From: Planctomycetota bacterium
GTDB taxonomy: Bacteria; Planctomycetota; Phycisphaerae; Sedimentisphaerales; Anaerohalosphaeraceae
NCBI GenBank assembly: GCA_029552545.1
Contig: JAKPDO010000019.1
Coordinates: 62,001-126,000 of the forward strand
Length of the DNA stretch: 64,000 nucleotides
Direction of reading: 5' to 3'
Each line of letters starts with the position of its first letter. Position 1 is the first letter of the stretch. A program made the translations under genes and the position numbers. This document shows, piece by piece, positions 52,237 through 60,926 of this stretch. The notes under the pieces were generated by a model. It did not search any database. It worked only from the letters and a program-made list of their open reading frames with translations, and was not told the DNA's origin.

Positions 52237-53763
52237 ATGTTATCACGTTTGTATTCGGTGACGGTCGAGGGAATTGAAGGGGTGCTCTGCGAGGTCGAGG
52301 TGGATGTCTCCCGCGGCGGTTTTGAGCGGCCGGTCATTGTGGGGCTTCCCGATACAGCCGTCAAGGAGAGCGTCGAACGGGTCCGCAGTGCCGTCATCAA
52401 TTCCGGTTTTCGCTATCCGGATACCCAGTCTCTGATTAATCTGGCGCCGGCGGATGTCAAAAAAGTCGGCCCGGCCTTCGATTTGCCGATTGCGCTGGGC
52501 ATCCTGGCCTGTAGCGGAGCCCTTTCGCCCGAAGCGCTGCGCGACTATGTTGTCATCGGAGAGCTGGCCCTCGATGGGCGGGTCCGTCCGGTGACCGGCG
52601 TGTTGAGTATGGCGATGACGGCGGCCGCCGGCGGCTTTTCCAAAATGATTGTGCCGCTGGATAATGCCCGCGAGGCCGCTGTCGTCAAGGATATCGAGGT
52701 CTTTCCGGTCGGTTCGCTGGCTCAGACGGCGGCCCTGCTGAGCGGTCAGCTTCCGATTGAGCCGACAACCGTTGATTTGGAGGCCCTGTTTGCAGAATGC
52801 GGCACCTATGAGACGGATTTTGCCGATGTCAAAGGGCAGGAGTCGGTCAAACGGGCCCTGACTATCGCCGCGGCGGGCGGACACAACCTGATGATGATTG
52901 GGCCGCCCGGAGCCGGCAAAACCATGCTGGCCCAGCGAATGGCCACTATTCTGCCGCCGATGACTCTGCCGGAGTCGCTGGAAACCACGCAGATTTATTC
53001 AGCGGTGGGCCTTCTGCCCAAAGACAAGGCGCTGATTGCCGCCCGACCTGTGCGGGCTCCTCATCATACCGCCTCCGGACCTTCTCTGGTGGGCGGCGGC
53101 ACCCATCCGCGGCCCGGCGAGCTGTCGCTGGCTCATCACGGCATTTTATTTCTCGATGAGTTTGCCGAATTTCCCCGTCACGTGCTTGAAATGATTCGCC
53201 AGCCCCTCGAAGAAGGGCAGGTAACCGTATCGCGTGCCAAGGGGACACTCCGATTTCCGGCCCGATTTATCCTGATTGCGGCGATGAATCCCTGTCCGTG
53301 CGGCTATTTCGGTACGTCGATGCGGCGGTGCCGCTGCACCCCAACCCAGATTGAACGGTATATGGCGAAAATTTCCGGCCCCCTGATGGACCGGATGGAT
53401 ATTCATATCGATGTGCCGCCGGTGGAGTTTCGAAAACTTCGCTCCCGCCGCAGCGGCGACGGCTCCGCCCAAATCCGCCTTCAGGTTCAGCAGGCCCGGC
53501 AGATTCAGCGGCAGCGGTTCGGTCATCCCTTTATGACCAATGCGGCGATGGGCCATAAGCAGGTCGAGCAGTTCTGCACGCTCGATTCGACCTCCGAGAT
53601 GATGCTTCGTCAGGCAATGACCGAGTTTGCTCTTTCGGCTCGAGCCCACGACAAAATCTGCAAGGTCGCCCGAACCATTGCGGATTTGGAGGGTGCCCAG
53701 AACATTCAGCCGGCCCATATTGCCGAAGCTGTCGGCTATCGGAAACTGGATCGAAAGTTATAG
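52237..53763 (+). CDS. comM: Mg-chelatase-like AAA+ protein ComM/YifB
   Basis: 508 residues: N-terminal ChlI-like domain (about 20-165; GLPDTAVKESVERVRSA), AAA+ core with Walker A IGPPGAGKT (221-229), RAPHHTASGPSLVGGG, HHGILFLDEFAEF as Walker B, and a C-terminal Mg-chelatase domain. AAMNPCPCGYFG carries a conserved Cys pair. ComM is a branch-migration helicase used in natural transformation. With the pilT-containing pilus operon in the same window, DNA uptake is plausible for this organism. That link is inference. Confidence 0.92.
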   Translation: MLSRLYSVTVEGIEGVLCEVEVDVSRGGFERPVIVGLPDTAVKESVERVRSAVINSGFRYPDTQSLINLAPADVKKVGPAFDLPIALGILACSGALSPEALRDYVVIGELALDGRVRPVTGVLSMAMTAAAGGFSKMIVPLDNAREAAVVKDIEVFPVGSLAQTAALLSGQLPIEPTTVDLEALFAECGTYETDFADVKGQESVKRALTIAAAGGHNLMMIGPPGAGKTMLAQRMATILPPMTLPESLETTQIYSAVGLLPKDKALIAARPVRAPHHTASGPSLVGGGTHPRPGELSLAHHGILFLDEFAEFPRHVLEMIRQPLEEGQVTVSRAKGTLRFPARFILIAAMNPCPCGYFGTSMRRCRCTPTQIERYMAKISGPLMDRMDIHIDVPPVEFRKLRSRRSGDGSAQIRLQVQQARQIQRQRFGHPFMTNAAMGHKQVEQFCTLDSTSEMMLRQAMTEFALSARAHDKICKVARTIADLEGAQNIQPAHIAEAVGYRKLDRKL

Positions 53764-53799
53764 TCAGAAATTTTGCTCCTGTCGGATGAATCGGATTTA

Positions 53800-55482
53800 A
53801 TGGAGGCACGGACAGACAATACGGTACAGCCCCGACATTCCGTTTCGCCGGTCTTTCTTTTGATGGTGGTTCTGCCGCCTCTGGCGACGATTTGGCTGGT
53901 GAATCGTTTTGTGCCGGAGCCGTCGGATGACACTGCACGGCTTTCCGCCGGGGTCCGAATGCGCAATTTGAAAGCCGTCCGGGCGGCTGCCGAATGCCTG
54001 CGCACCGAACATCCGGCGTCGCTGCCGTACCATATCCTTTATGCGGAGACGTTTTTTCAGGAGGATAGCAAGGCCGTTTCTGTTTCGGCTCTTTTCGAAG
54101 AATATGCCGGCTGGCTGAAGGATTCGGAGCCGAACCGCCGCGATATCGGACGGCTGGTTTCTGCACTGATTCATATCAAAACCGGTCAGTTCGTTCAGGC
54201 ATCCGCAGTTCTGCAGCAGATTGAAAATCCGCATTGGCCGTATGTGCAGCTTTTTTGGGGGCAGGCGCTGGCCGGACAGGGAGACTATTCGCAAGCCCGG
54301 GCGGCATTTGAAGCGGAAATTCAGAACAGAGGAAACACGGCGGCGGCCGTCAAGGAACTGGCTGACCTGTTTGAGAAAACTCAGGATGCACAGTCTTTGC
54401 GTCAGCTTTGCGAGAATCCGCATCTCCGGGCTTTTCTGCCTGCCTATACCGTCCGCCGTCTGGCTCTCCGGAGCGGACAGCCCCTTGTGTATGCCGCCGC
54501 TGTTTTTCGGCCGTTTCGGCAGGCGGCTCATCTGTCCGGTATCGCCGCGGCGTTTTTTATCCTGCTCCTCTGGGTTGCTTTTCTGCGTCGTCTGGATTTG
54601 TTCGAACCGGAAAAGCTCCGCTGGGTTTTTTTGACCGTTCTGATGGGGATGGCCGCCTCGCTGCTTGTATTTCCTCTGGGAGATTTGCTTGCCGTTTTCT
54701 TTTCGCTCCGTCTGAATGTCAGCGCCGGAAAAGATTTGCTGTATTGTATCGTGGCGATCGGCCTGGCGGAGGAGGCCGTGAAACTGCTGCCGGTGCTGGT
54801 CATCCTGCGCTTTACAAAAGAAATCAATGAATCGATTGATTATCTCATTTATGCCTCGCTGGCAGCCCTCGGGTTTGCCTTTCTGGAGAATATTCTTTAT
54901 TTTGACCGTTCCGGACTGACGGCCGTCAAGGCACGGGCGATGATTTGCTGTGTGGGGCATATGTTTTATACTTCTTTGGTGATGTATGGCGTCATTTTGG
55001 CCCGCTATGGGCGAACGGGCACCGTCCGGCGCAATGTTCTGTTCTGTTTTCTGCTGGCATCTTTCCTCCATGGAGTCTATGATTTCTTTCTGATGAGCCG
55101 GTTTGTCTGGAAAGAGGTCCGGCTGATTGTGGTCGGGCTGGCCTTTCTGGAAGTGCTTTTGTATGTGCGGATGCTGAATAATGCGCTCAATCAGTCCGAG
55201 TATTTTGATGAGGCGCAGGCGCATCGTCTTTTTCGTCTGCGCGAACGGCTCGGTGCCGGACTGGTTGGAGTGGTGATGTTGGAGTATCTGGTGGCGGCTC
55301 TTGCGGTCGGGCCGTCGCTGGCCTATGAACAGTTTCGCGGAACCATTTCATTTACGTGGGTGCTAGTTTTCTTCTTTGCCTCGGCGCTGGGAACCTACAA
55401 TCTGCGGCGGGGCTTCTGGCTTCCATGGCTGCGAAAAACGCAGCCGCCCACACAGAATCTTGTTTCAGGAGAACGGTCATGA
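53800..55482 (+). CDS. PrsW-family intramembrane protease with N-terminal TPR-like region
   Basis: 560 residues: a membrane segment near 17-37, a helical TPR-like region (about 50-215; QLFWGQALAGQGDYSQARAAFEAE), then about eight membrane segments. PrsW signatures are intact: GLAEEAVKL (Glu324/325), FLENILYF (Glu363), GHMFYTS (His387) and LHGVYDFF (His424). In Bacillus PrsW starts proteolysis of an anti-sigma factor. No anti-sigma partner is adjacent. The frame is open to TTG 53773; neither start has a clear ribosome-binding site. It overlaps hisF by ATGA. Confidence 0.82.
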   Translation: MEARTDNTVQPRHSVSPVFLLMVVLPPLATIWLVNRFVPEPSDDTARLSAGVRMRNLKAVRAAAECLRTEHPASLPYHILYAETFFQEDSKAVSVSALFEEYAGWLKDSEPNRRDIGRLVSALIHIKTGQFVQASAVLQQIENPHWPYVQLFWGQALAGQGDYSQARAAFEAEIQNRGNTAAAVKELADLFEKTQDAQSLRQLCENPHLRAFLPAYTVRRLALRSGQPLVYAAAVFRPFRQAAHLSGIAAAFFILLLWVAFLRRLDLFEPEKLRWVFLTVLMGMAASLLVFPLGDLLAVFFSLRLNVSAGKDLLYCIVAIGLAEEAVKLLPVLVILRFTKEINESIDYLIYASLAALGFAFLENILYFDRSGLTAVKARAMICCVGHMFYTSLVMYGVILARYGRTGTVRRNVLFCFLLASFLHGVYDFFLMSRFVWKEVRLIVVGLAFLEVLLYVRMLNNALNQSEYFDEAQAHRLFRLRERLGAGLVGVVMLEYLVAALAVGPSLAYEQFRGTISFTWVLVFFFASALGTYNLRRGFWLPWLRKTQPPTQNLVSGERS

Positions 55483-56252
55483 AAAAGCCGATTCGAATTA
55501 TGCCCTGTCTGGACATGCAGAACGGACGCGTCGTCAAAGGTGTGCATTTTGTCAATATTCGCGATGCCGGCGACCCGGTCGCCTGTGCACAGGCCTACTG
55601 TGAGGCCGGAGCCGATGAGCTGGCCATGCTCGATATTACCGCCACGGTGGAAAACCGCCCGACACTGCTGGAGGTTGTCCGCCGCACGGCACAGGCGGTG
55701 ACGGTTCCTTTTACGGTCGGCGGCGGCATTACGGATACGGCTTCCGCGGAGGCGGTTCTGGAGGCGGGGGCGGACAAAATCTCCGTCAGCAGTGCGGCCT
55801 TCCGAAAACCGTCTGTCATCGGGGAGATGGTCAAGGAGTTCGGCCCCGAGCGCATCACCGTAGCTATCGATGTGGACCGCAATCCGGCTCTGCCTTCCGG
55901 CTACGAGGTCTATATTGACGGCGGCCGCACCGCCACCGGAACCGATGCCCTCGAATGGGCCAAACGCGTGGACGGATTTGGTGTTTCCGTTATCCTGCCG
56001 ACCAGCAAGGCCGCCGACGGGGCCAAGACCGGATATGATTTGCCGCTTATCGAAGCGATTGCACGGAATTGTTCCGCCGAAGTCGTCGCCTCCGGCGGTG
56101 CGGGCACGATGGAGCATTTCTATCAGGCCGTTCAGGCCGGCGCCGCCATCCTTCTGGCGGCTTCCGTCTTCCATTTTCATATAATCGATATTCCCCAGTT
56201 AAAACAGTATTTAAAAAGCAAGGGTGTACCGGTCATTCTGCCGAAAAAATAG
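55479..56252 (+). CDS. hisF: Imidazole glycerol phosphate synthase subunit HisF
   Basis: 257 residues, a TIM barrel that uses ammonia from HisH to form imidazole glycerol phosphate and AICAR. IMPCLDMQNGRVVKG with Asp12, LDITATVENR, FTVGGGI, ADKISVSS, VAIDVDR, VVASGGAGTMEHF and LAASVFHF are typical. The second catalytic aspartate (Asp130 of Thermotoga HisF, in the D-x-D-G motif) is Ala178 here, in TSKAADGAKTGYD. hisH and the other his genes are absent from the window. AGGAGAA ribosome-binding site. Confidence 0.88.
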   Translation: MKKPIRIMPCLDMQNGRVVKGVHFVNIRDAGDPVACAQAYCEAGADELAMLDITATVENRPTLLEVVRRTAQAVTVPFTVGGGITDTASAEAVLEAGADKISVSSAAFRKPSVIGEMVKEFGPERITVAIDVDRNPALPSGYEVYIDGGRTATGTDALEWAKRVDGFGVSVILPTSKAADGAKTGYDLPLIEAIARNCSAEVVASGGAGTMEHFYQAVQAGAAILLAASVFHFHIIDIPQLKQYLKSKGVPVILPKK

Positions 56253-56260
56253 GATTCGAA

Positions 56261-56284
56261 CTCAAAGCCGCCGATAGCTTTGGG
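56261..56284. terminator. Possible terminator hairpin between converging genes
   Basis: CTCAAAGC (56261-56268) and GCTTTGGG (56277-56284) pair over eight positions (one G-U) around an eight-base loop, between the stops of hisF (+) and the pseudopilin (-). A T-run lies further on only in the minus direction, so activity is uncertain. Confidence 0.3.
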
Positions 56285-56285
56285 C

Positions 56286-57140
56286 CTAAAAACAGTAGAT
56301 TTTTTTGAAGAACACCCAGTCTCGGTTCAGGGAAGCATCTAAAATCGTAATTCCGGGCGTTTTGGTGTACCACAGGATTGCGGTGCCTCCCTCGCGGGCC
56401 TTCTGTTCATTCCATTTGAGCCATTTAATCGTGTCTATTTCTTTGAAGGAGTACGGTTCCGCGTGGCAGTCTGCAAAGCCGAGCACACAGCCGTTGGCAT
56501 GCCAATACGCAAGCGGGTCGCTGAAATTGGGTGTCGTAGCCCCGCCCGGCTGGCCCGAAGGTTTGGTTCCCAGAAGGACCCACGTGCCGATGTTAAATCC
56601 GCGAGGATCGGCCTCCTCTACCACCAGCAGCCGAAGGGACGGCTGACGCAGTTCACTGATTTTTTTGGCTGTCGGTCCGTACCAAAGCAGGTCGCTGCCG
56701 GAAGTGCTGCCGTTGACCATTTGACTGAATGAATAAGTTCGGAAGCCCCCTTGCAGAAAACTCTGTCGATTGTCCTTGGGGCAATGATAAACATCCTCAT
56801 TTTGAAGATAGGGCCACAACGTTCCGGCTCGGATTCCCCGGATGCGTCCCTCCAGAGTGTATGGAGAAGGTTCCGCCGTCAGGTCTTCATAGAGAGGATA
56901 ACAGACCCACGGGGAACTGCTGATGGGGCCGGTATAGCCGTGCGGCAGAATCTGGTCATGGTCGTTGGTGTAGTTGTTCGCGGCAATACTGATTTGGCGG
57001 GCGTTGTTCTGGCACACTTTCATAGCCGCGTTGTCCTGAATCTTTTTCAGAGAAGGCAGTAAAATCCCCAGCAGCAATGCGATGATGGCAATGACAACCA
57101 GCAGTTCAATCAGCGTGAAGGCCCGACCGGATGTCTTCAT
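56286..57140 (-). CDS. Prepilin-type protein with H-x9-DG-like region
   Basis: 284 residues. Prepilin motif RAFTLIELLVVIAIIALLLGILLPSL is followed by CQNNARQISIAANNYTNDHDQ, the usual pattern of planctomycete pseudopilins. Near the C-terminus HANGCVLGFADCHAEPY corresponds to the H-x9-DG signature. ATG 57140 is preferred to 57146 because AGGAG (57152-57148) is seven bases from it and only one base from the other. It is preceded by a clear promoter and a 12-base palindrome. Surface or secretion role unknown. Confidence 0.85.
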   Translation of the reverse strand: MKTSGRAFTLIELLVVIAIIALLLGILLPSLKKIQDNAAMKVCQNNARQISIAANNYTNDHDQILPHGYTGPISSSPWVCYPLYEDLTAEPSPYTLEGRIRGIRAGTLWPYLQNEDVYHCPKDNRQSFLQGGFRTYSFSQMVNGSTSGSDLLWYGPTAKKISELRQPSLRLLVVEEADPRGFNIGTWVLLGTKPSGQPGGATTPNFSDPLAYWHANGCVLGFADCHAEPYSFKEIDTIKWLKWNEQKAREGGTAILWYTKTPGITILDASLNRDWVFFKKIYCF

Positions 57141-57185
57141 CTTCATTCTCCTAAAAGAGAGCGATGAAAACCGCCCCTTTTTGCA

Positions 57186-57226
57186 TCTATACCATCATTT
57201 TTATAAAAAAACAAGCAAATATTTGC
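57186..57226 (-). promoter_or_regulatory. Pseudopilin promoter with upstream palindrome
   Basis: On the minus strand: -35 TTGTTT (57214-57209), 17-base spacer, -10 TATAGA (57191-57186). Directly upstream of the -35 box is the perfect palindrome GCAAATATTTGC (57215-57226), a possible operator. The rest of the spacer to 57465 holds nothing I can name. Confidence 0.5.
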
Positions 57227-57465
57227 GGTTTTTGAAAAAGGGTTTCTGTACAAATGAACTCTTTTTTCGCTCGGCCCGGCTTGCTTTTTCTTATTGCGTC
57301 TTTGGCTTTTTATAGGACATTTAGAAGTCACGTGTTTATAAGCACTTCCGCCGAGAGGAAAACAGGTTATCTGCACTTCTTTTTTGGCCGATGGATTCAG
57401 AAAGACCTCGATGCCGAAGACCTTATCGGAGCATCGCACAAACTGAGGATAGAGAAAATCCAGAT

Positions 57466-58509
57466 ATGGCTGCCGTAAGCCGCTCATCTCGAACAGGGCC
57501 GATTCTGATTCCGGAGCTGGAACTGGAACACTTTCAGCCGCCGGTTTCGGAGGCCGGTCCGGTCCGCCTTCCGGTCGGCTCCGTTCAATTTGGATGGGTA
57601 GGGGCCGGAGCGGCCGGCTGCCGTCTTGCCGAATGGTTTTATCGGCTCGGTTATCGTAAGACGATTGCCGTCAGTGCGGATGAAAAGCATCTCAGAACGC
57701 TCAATCTTCCGGACAGACAAAAATGTCTGTGGCCGGCTGCTCTTCCCAAACGCCTTCGCTTCAGCAGTCCGAAGGAATCTCCCCGCACCATCGGGCGGGA
57801 TTTATTCGGGAGAATGGAAGAGATCTTTGGGGAAGATGCAGATTTTCTGATGCTGTGCCTGTCAGAGGAGGAATCGGAAAAGGGCGGTTTGGTTTGTTCC
57901 CTGATGGATGTGGTAAACAGCTATGCCCGCCTGCTCGGTTTTCGACGTCCGGGTCGGACCGCGGGCGTTTTTTTGCTCGAATCGCAGCATCTTCGGAGCA
58001 ATTTTCACGGGAGTATCCGGCCTATGGTGGCGGCCGGTTCGCAGGTCGGCGGCGGACGCAGACAGGCGAATGAGGATTTCGTTCGCCGCCATGCGGAACT
58101 GTTTGCCCTGTTCAATCGGCTCAGCGCCCAGCCGACGCCTTATCTGACATTTGATTCGATGGATTATCTGGATGTCCTGACGGCGGGCGGCTGGACGGTG
58201 ATGGGAGAAAGCCGGCTGTCTGAACCGCCCGACCGAAGCAGCATTTCCCGAGCGGTCCGGCAGGCACTCGAACAATGCACGCTCGGCGGCCGATTCTCCC
58301 TGAAGCAGACACAGGCAGCGGCCTGCCTGATGGTTGGCGGACAGGAGATGATGGCCGATATTCCGGGTCTGCCGGATGTGCTGCTGTATGGCTTCGATGT
58401 CCTGACGGCCCTGCTCGGACGAGCCCGCGTGCATCGAGGCATTTACGAGGACCAGGACACCTCCCTTCGCATTTATGTCCTCCTGAGCGGTCTGCAGCCG
58501 CAGTCCTGA
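57466..58509 (+). CDS. Divergent FtsZ/tubulin-like protein
   Basis: 347 residues. FGWVGAGAAGCRLAEWFYRLGY (42-63) resembles the nucleotide-binding N-terminus of FtsZ/CetZ proteins, followed by a strand and a 'VSADEKHLRTL' segment in the place of the VNTDxxxL motif. LTAGGWTVMGES (238-249) resembles the C-terminal sheet (SGGxAxMGxG) and RVHRGIYEDQDTSLRIYVLLSGL a late strand pair. The tubulin T4 loop GGGTGSG is not kept; SEEESEKGGLVCS lies there. GTP binding or polymerisation is therefore doubtful. The frame is open to 57391; ATG 57466 is a guess. No partner gene identifies a process. Confidence 0.5.
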   Translation: MAAVSRSSRTGPILIPELELEHFQPPVSEAGPVRLPVGSVQFGWVGAGAAGCRLAEWFYRLGYRKTIAVSADEKHLRTLNLPDRQKCLWPAALPKRLRFSSPKESPRTIGRDLFGRMEEIFGEDADFLMLCLSEEESEKGGLVCSLMDVVNSYARLLGFRRPGRTAGVFLLESQHLRSNFHGSIRPMVAAGSQVGGGRRQANEDFVRRHAELFALFNRLSAQPTPYLTFDSMDYLDVLTAGGWTVMGESRLSEPPDRSSISRAVRQALEQCTLGGRFSLKQTQAAACLMVGGQEMMADIPGLPDVLLYGFDVLTALLGRARVHRGIYEDQDTSLRIYVLLSGLQPQS

Positions 58510-58580
58510 GCTGTTTTCTCCTCTTGTTTCTTTTCTTTCAAGCGGATAATCTGTCCGTTCGTTCTTTTCAGGAGAAGATA

Positions 58581-59030
58581 ATGCGTGCGGTTGTTCAGCG
58601 TGTTCAGCGGGCCGTCTGCCGGGTGGATGGGCAAATCACCGGACAGATTCAGCAGGGGCTTTTGGTCTTTGTCGGCATCGGGGCGGAGGATGCCGATGCA
58701 GATGCGGTTTATCTGGCCGACAAGATTGCACATCTTCGGGTGTTTGAAGACTCCGACGGACGGATGAATCTGGATGTGCAGCAGGTCAGCGGCGGCATCC
58801 TTCTGATCAGTCAGTTTACGCTATACGGCGACTGTCGCAAAGGCCGCCGGCCGGATTTTACCGCCGCCGCAGGCCCGGAGAAGGCCCGACAAATGTATGA
58901 ACAATTCATCGAACTGCTTCGGGTGAAAGGCCTGACGGTTCAGACCGGTATTTTTGCGGCCATGATGGAAATCGACTGTGTTCAGGATGGACCGGTGACG
59001 ATTCTGCTGGACAGCCGCCGACTCTTTTGA
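58581..59030 (+). CDS. dtd: D-aminoacyl-tRNA deacylase
   Basis: 149 residues. Removes D-amino acids from mischarged tRNA. MRAVVQRVQRAVCRVDG, LVFVGIG, LLISQFTLYGD (catalytic Thr) and the cross-subunit GPVTILLD motif are intact. AGGAGAAG ribosome-binding site fixes ATG 58581; the overlapping longer frame upstream belongs to the shadow of the tubulin-like gene. Confidence 0.95.
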   Translation: MRAVVQRVQRAVCRVDGQITGQIQQGLLVFVGIGAEDADADAVYLADKIAHLRVFEDSDGRMNLDVQQVSGGILLISQFTLYGDCRKGRRPDFTAAAGPEKARQMYEQFIELLRVKGLTVQTGIFAAMMEIDCVQDGPVTILLDSRRLF

Positions 59031-59032
59031 TT

Positions 59033-59308
59033 TCAGTATGTGATGCGAAAATCTTTCCAGTTCGGGTTATAGACCATCGGGCTGATTTGCTTGTCCCGCA
59101 GATATCCCCTGAAATGCTCGCTGATTTCATCCAGGCAGCCCTGAACGGCTTCGGGGCTTCCCTGGAAGACCGCTTCCACCGTCCCGTCGGGCAGATTTCT
59201 CACCCAGCCGGTCAGGTTGTACCGCTCGGCAATCCGACGGGTCGTATAGCGGAACCCGACTCCCTGCACCCGTCCCGAAAAAATGACATGTTCGGCAATC
59301 GGTTCCAT
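59033..59308 (-). CDS. Acylphosphatase
   Basis: 91 residues. FSGRVQGVGFRYTTRRIAE carries the catalytic Arg20 and GWVRNLPDGTVEAVFQG the catalytic Asn38. It hydrolyses carboxyl-phosphate bonds. It lies one base downstream of the AAA ATPase stop, so the two are cotranscribed; its end faces the end of dtd two bases away. Confidence 0.93.
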   Translation of the reverse strand: MEPIAEHVIFSGRVQGVGFRYTTRRIAERYNLTGWVRNLPDGTVEAVFQGSPEAVQGCLDEISEHFRGYLRDKQISPMVYNPNWKDFRITY

Positions 59309-59309
59309 C

Positions 59310-60818
59310 TCAATCCGCCCAAATCACACGCCCCTGGGCCCATTGATAAAGGGCTTCCACCCGCTCCCGCATCGTGACCGACAGCGGGACCGTCTTGCGC
59401 ACCGATTCGAGGAGAAGGTCTGTATCCACATCTTTTTTCTGGTGAAAGGCCTTGTACAGAGCCGAGAGAACGGCCTGCTCAATCTCCGAGCCGCTGAATC
59501 CTTCGGCCGCGTCCGCCAGGGCTTCCAGGTCAAACTCTTCCGGCTTCCGCTTGCGTTTTTTCAGATGAATCGCAAAAATCTCCCGCCGTACCTCTTTGTC
59601 GGGCAGGCCGACAAAGAAGATTTCATCAAAGCGGCCCTTGCGCAGCAGTTCCGGCGGCAGGGCCTCAATATCATTGGCCGTAGCCACCAGAAACACCGGC
59701 TGCTTGTGTTCCTGCATCCAGGTCAGCAGCGTTGCAAACATCCGTTTGCTCAGGCCGCCGTCCGTGCTTTGGCTGGCGGCGGAGGCAAACGCCTTTTCAA
59801 TCTCATCAATCCAAAGAATCGCCGGCGACATCGCCTCAATCTGACGCAGCGCCTTTCGCAGGTTGTTTTCCGATTCGCCGATGTACTTGTTGTAAAGGGT
59901 TCCGCAGTCGAGCCGAAAGAGCGGCTGACGCCAGGCCGCCGCGATGGCCTTGGCACACAAACTCTTCCCCGCTCCCTGCACGCCGAGGATGAGAATCCCT
60001 CGCGGCGGAGTCAATCCGAATTCGGCTGCCTGGGGGCTGAAGGCCTTTTCACGGGTTGTCAGCCATTGTTTTAAGTTTTTCATCCCGCCGATTTCGTCCA
60101 GCGTCAGGGGGGCCTCGACGGATTCAAGCAGGGCGTCGGCTTCCAGCAGACGGCGTTTGCCTGCAATAATCCGATTGACATCCTCATCATCCAGCCGGTG
60201 ATCTCCCGCTACGGCCTCCTCCACCACACGGCGGGCCTGGCGAATCGAAAGCCCCCGCAGATTCCGAATGATGGCTTTTAGCCCTTCTTTGCTTAGACCG
60301 ATTTCCAGCGGAGTTTTGTTGTGGATTTGACGCAGGGTGTTCCGAAAAATATTCTCCAACTCTTCCTCACTCGGCAGCGACAGTTCAAACCGCCGGCTGT
60401 AGCTGCGGATGCATTCCGGCAGACAATCCTCCCCGTCAATCAGAATCAGAACGCTCTGATTGAGTTCAACCCGATGAATGGTGTCCCGCAGCATCCGCAG
60501 GATCAGATGAGACTGGAGATATCTGCCCAAATCCAGTGCAACGCAGAACGTGCGGGAAGGCAGGTTGCAGAACTCCTTGAGCCCTTCTTCCGGAGACGGG
60601 TTTTCCGTTTTGCCCCCCAGCACCGGATGCAGGCCGTCTCGGCTGCCGCGTCCGGCGGACCAAATCCGCATCTTCCAGTCCAGTTTTTGAGCGGCCTTGC
60701 GAATGAGCTCAAGGGCCTGATGCTCCTCATACGTGACAATCGAAAGGCAGCTGACTCCGCCTTCCACCAGCCGGAGCAGTTCCTGAAGATCATTCATCGC
60801 TGTTTCTGACCTGGCCAT
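59310..60818 (-). CDS. AAA ATPase of the Ycf46 type
   Basis: 502 residues. The N-terminal part (residues 10-225) resembles a degenerate ATPase-like domain, with SCLSIVTYEEHQALELI and SVLILIDGEDCL in Walker-B-like position. The C-terminal AAA domain has GVQGAGKS (279-286), ILWIDEIEKAF (Walker B, 334-344), LVATANDIEALPPELLRKGRFDEIF (sensor and Arg finger) and a lid. This order matches Ycf46-type proteins of cyanobacteria and chloroplasts, whose role is poorly known. A TTGAAT...TACCAT promoter may lie just upstream, about ten bases before the ATG. Confidence 0.82.
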   Translation of the reverse strand: MARSETAMNDLQELLRLVEGGVSCLSIVTYEEHQALELIRKAAQKLDWKMRIWSAGRGSRDGLHPVLGGKTENPSPEEGLKEFCNLPSRTFCVALDLGRYLQSHLILRMLRDTIHRVELNQSVLILIDGEDCLPECIRSYSRRFELSLPSEEELENIFRNTLRQIHNKTPLEIGLSKEGLKAIIRNLRGLSIRQARRVVEEAVAGDHRLDDEDVNRIIAGKRRLLEADALLESVEAPLTLDEIGGMKNLKQWLTTREKAFSPQAAEFGLTPPRGILILGVQGAGKSLCAKAIAAAWRQPLFRLDCGTLYNKYIGESENNLRKALRQIEAMSPAILWIDEIEKAFASAASQSTDGGLSKRMFATLLTWMQEHKQPVFLVATANDIEALPPELLRKGRFDEIFFVGLPDKEVRREIFAIHLKKRKRKPEEFDLEALADAAEGFSGSEIEQAVLSALYKAFHQKKDVDTDLLLESVRKTVPLSVTMRERVEALYQWAQGRVIWAD

Positions 60819-60926
60819 CTTAATTTTTATGGTACCGGCAAACCGGAAAAATTCAAGTTCTTTCAGCGGCTGCTTCGGACGGCTTTTTTAAGAGAACTGC
60901 GGCCGGACAGAAACCGTAAAAATACT

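Noticed and set aside
56252-56284. GGATTCGAACTC, like the reverse complement of a tRNA T-arm
   Set aside because: No acceptor, D-arm or anticodon arm fits; only 33 bases lie between the two gene ends.
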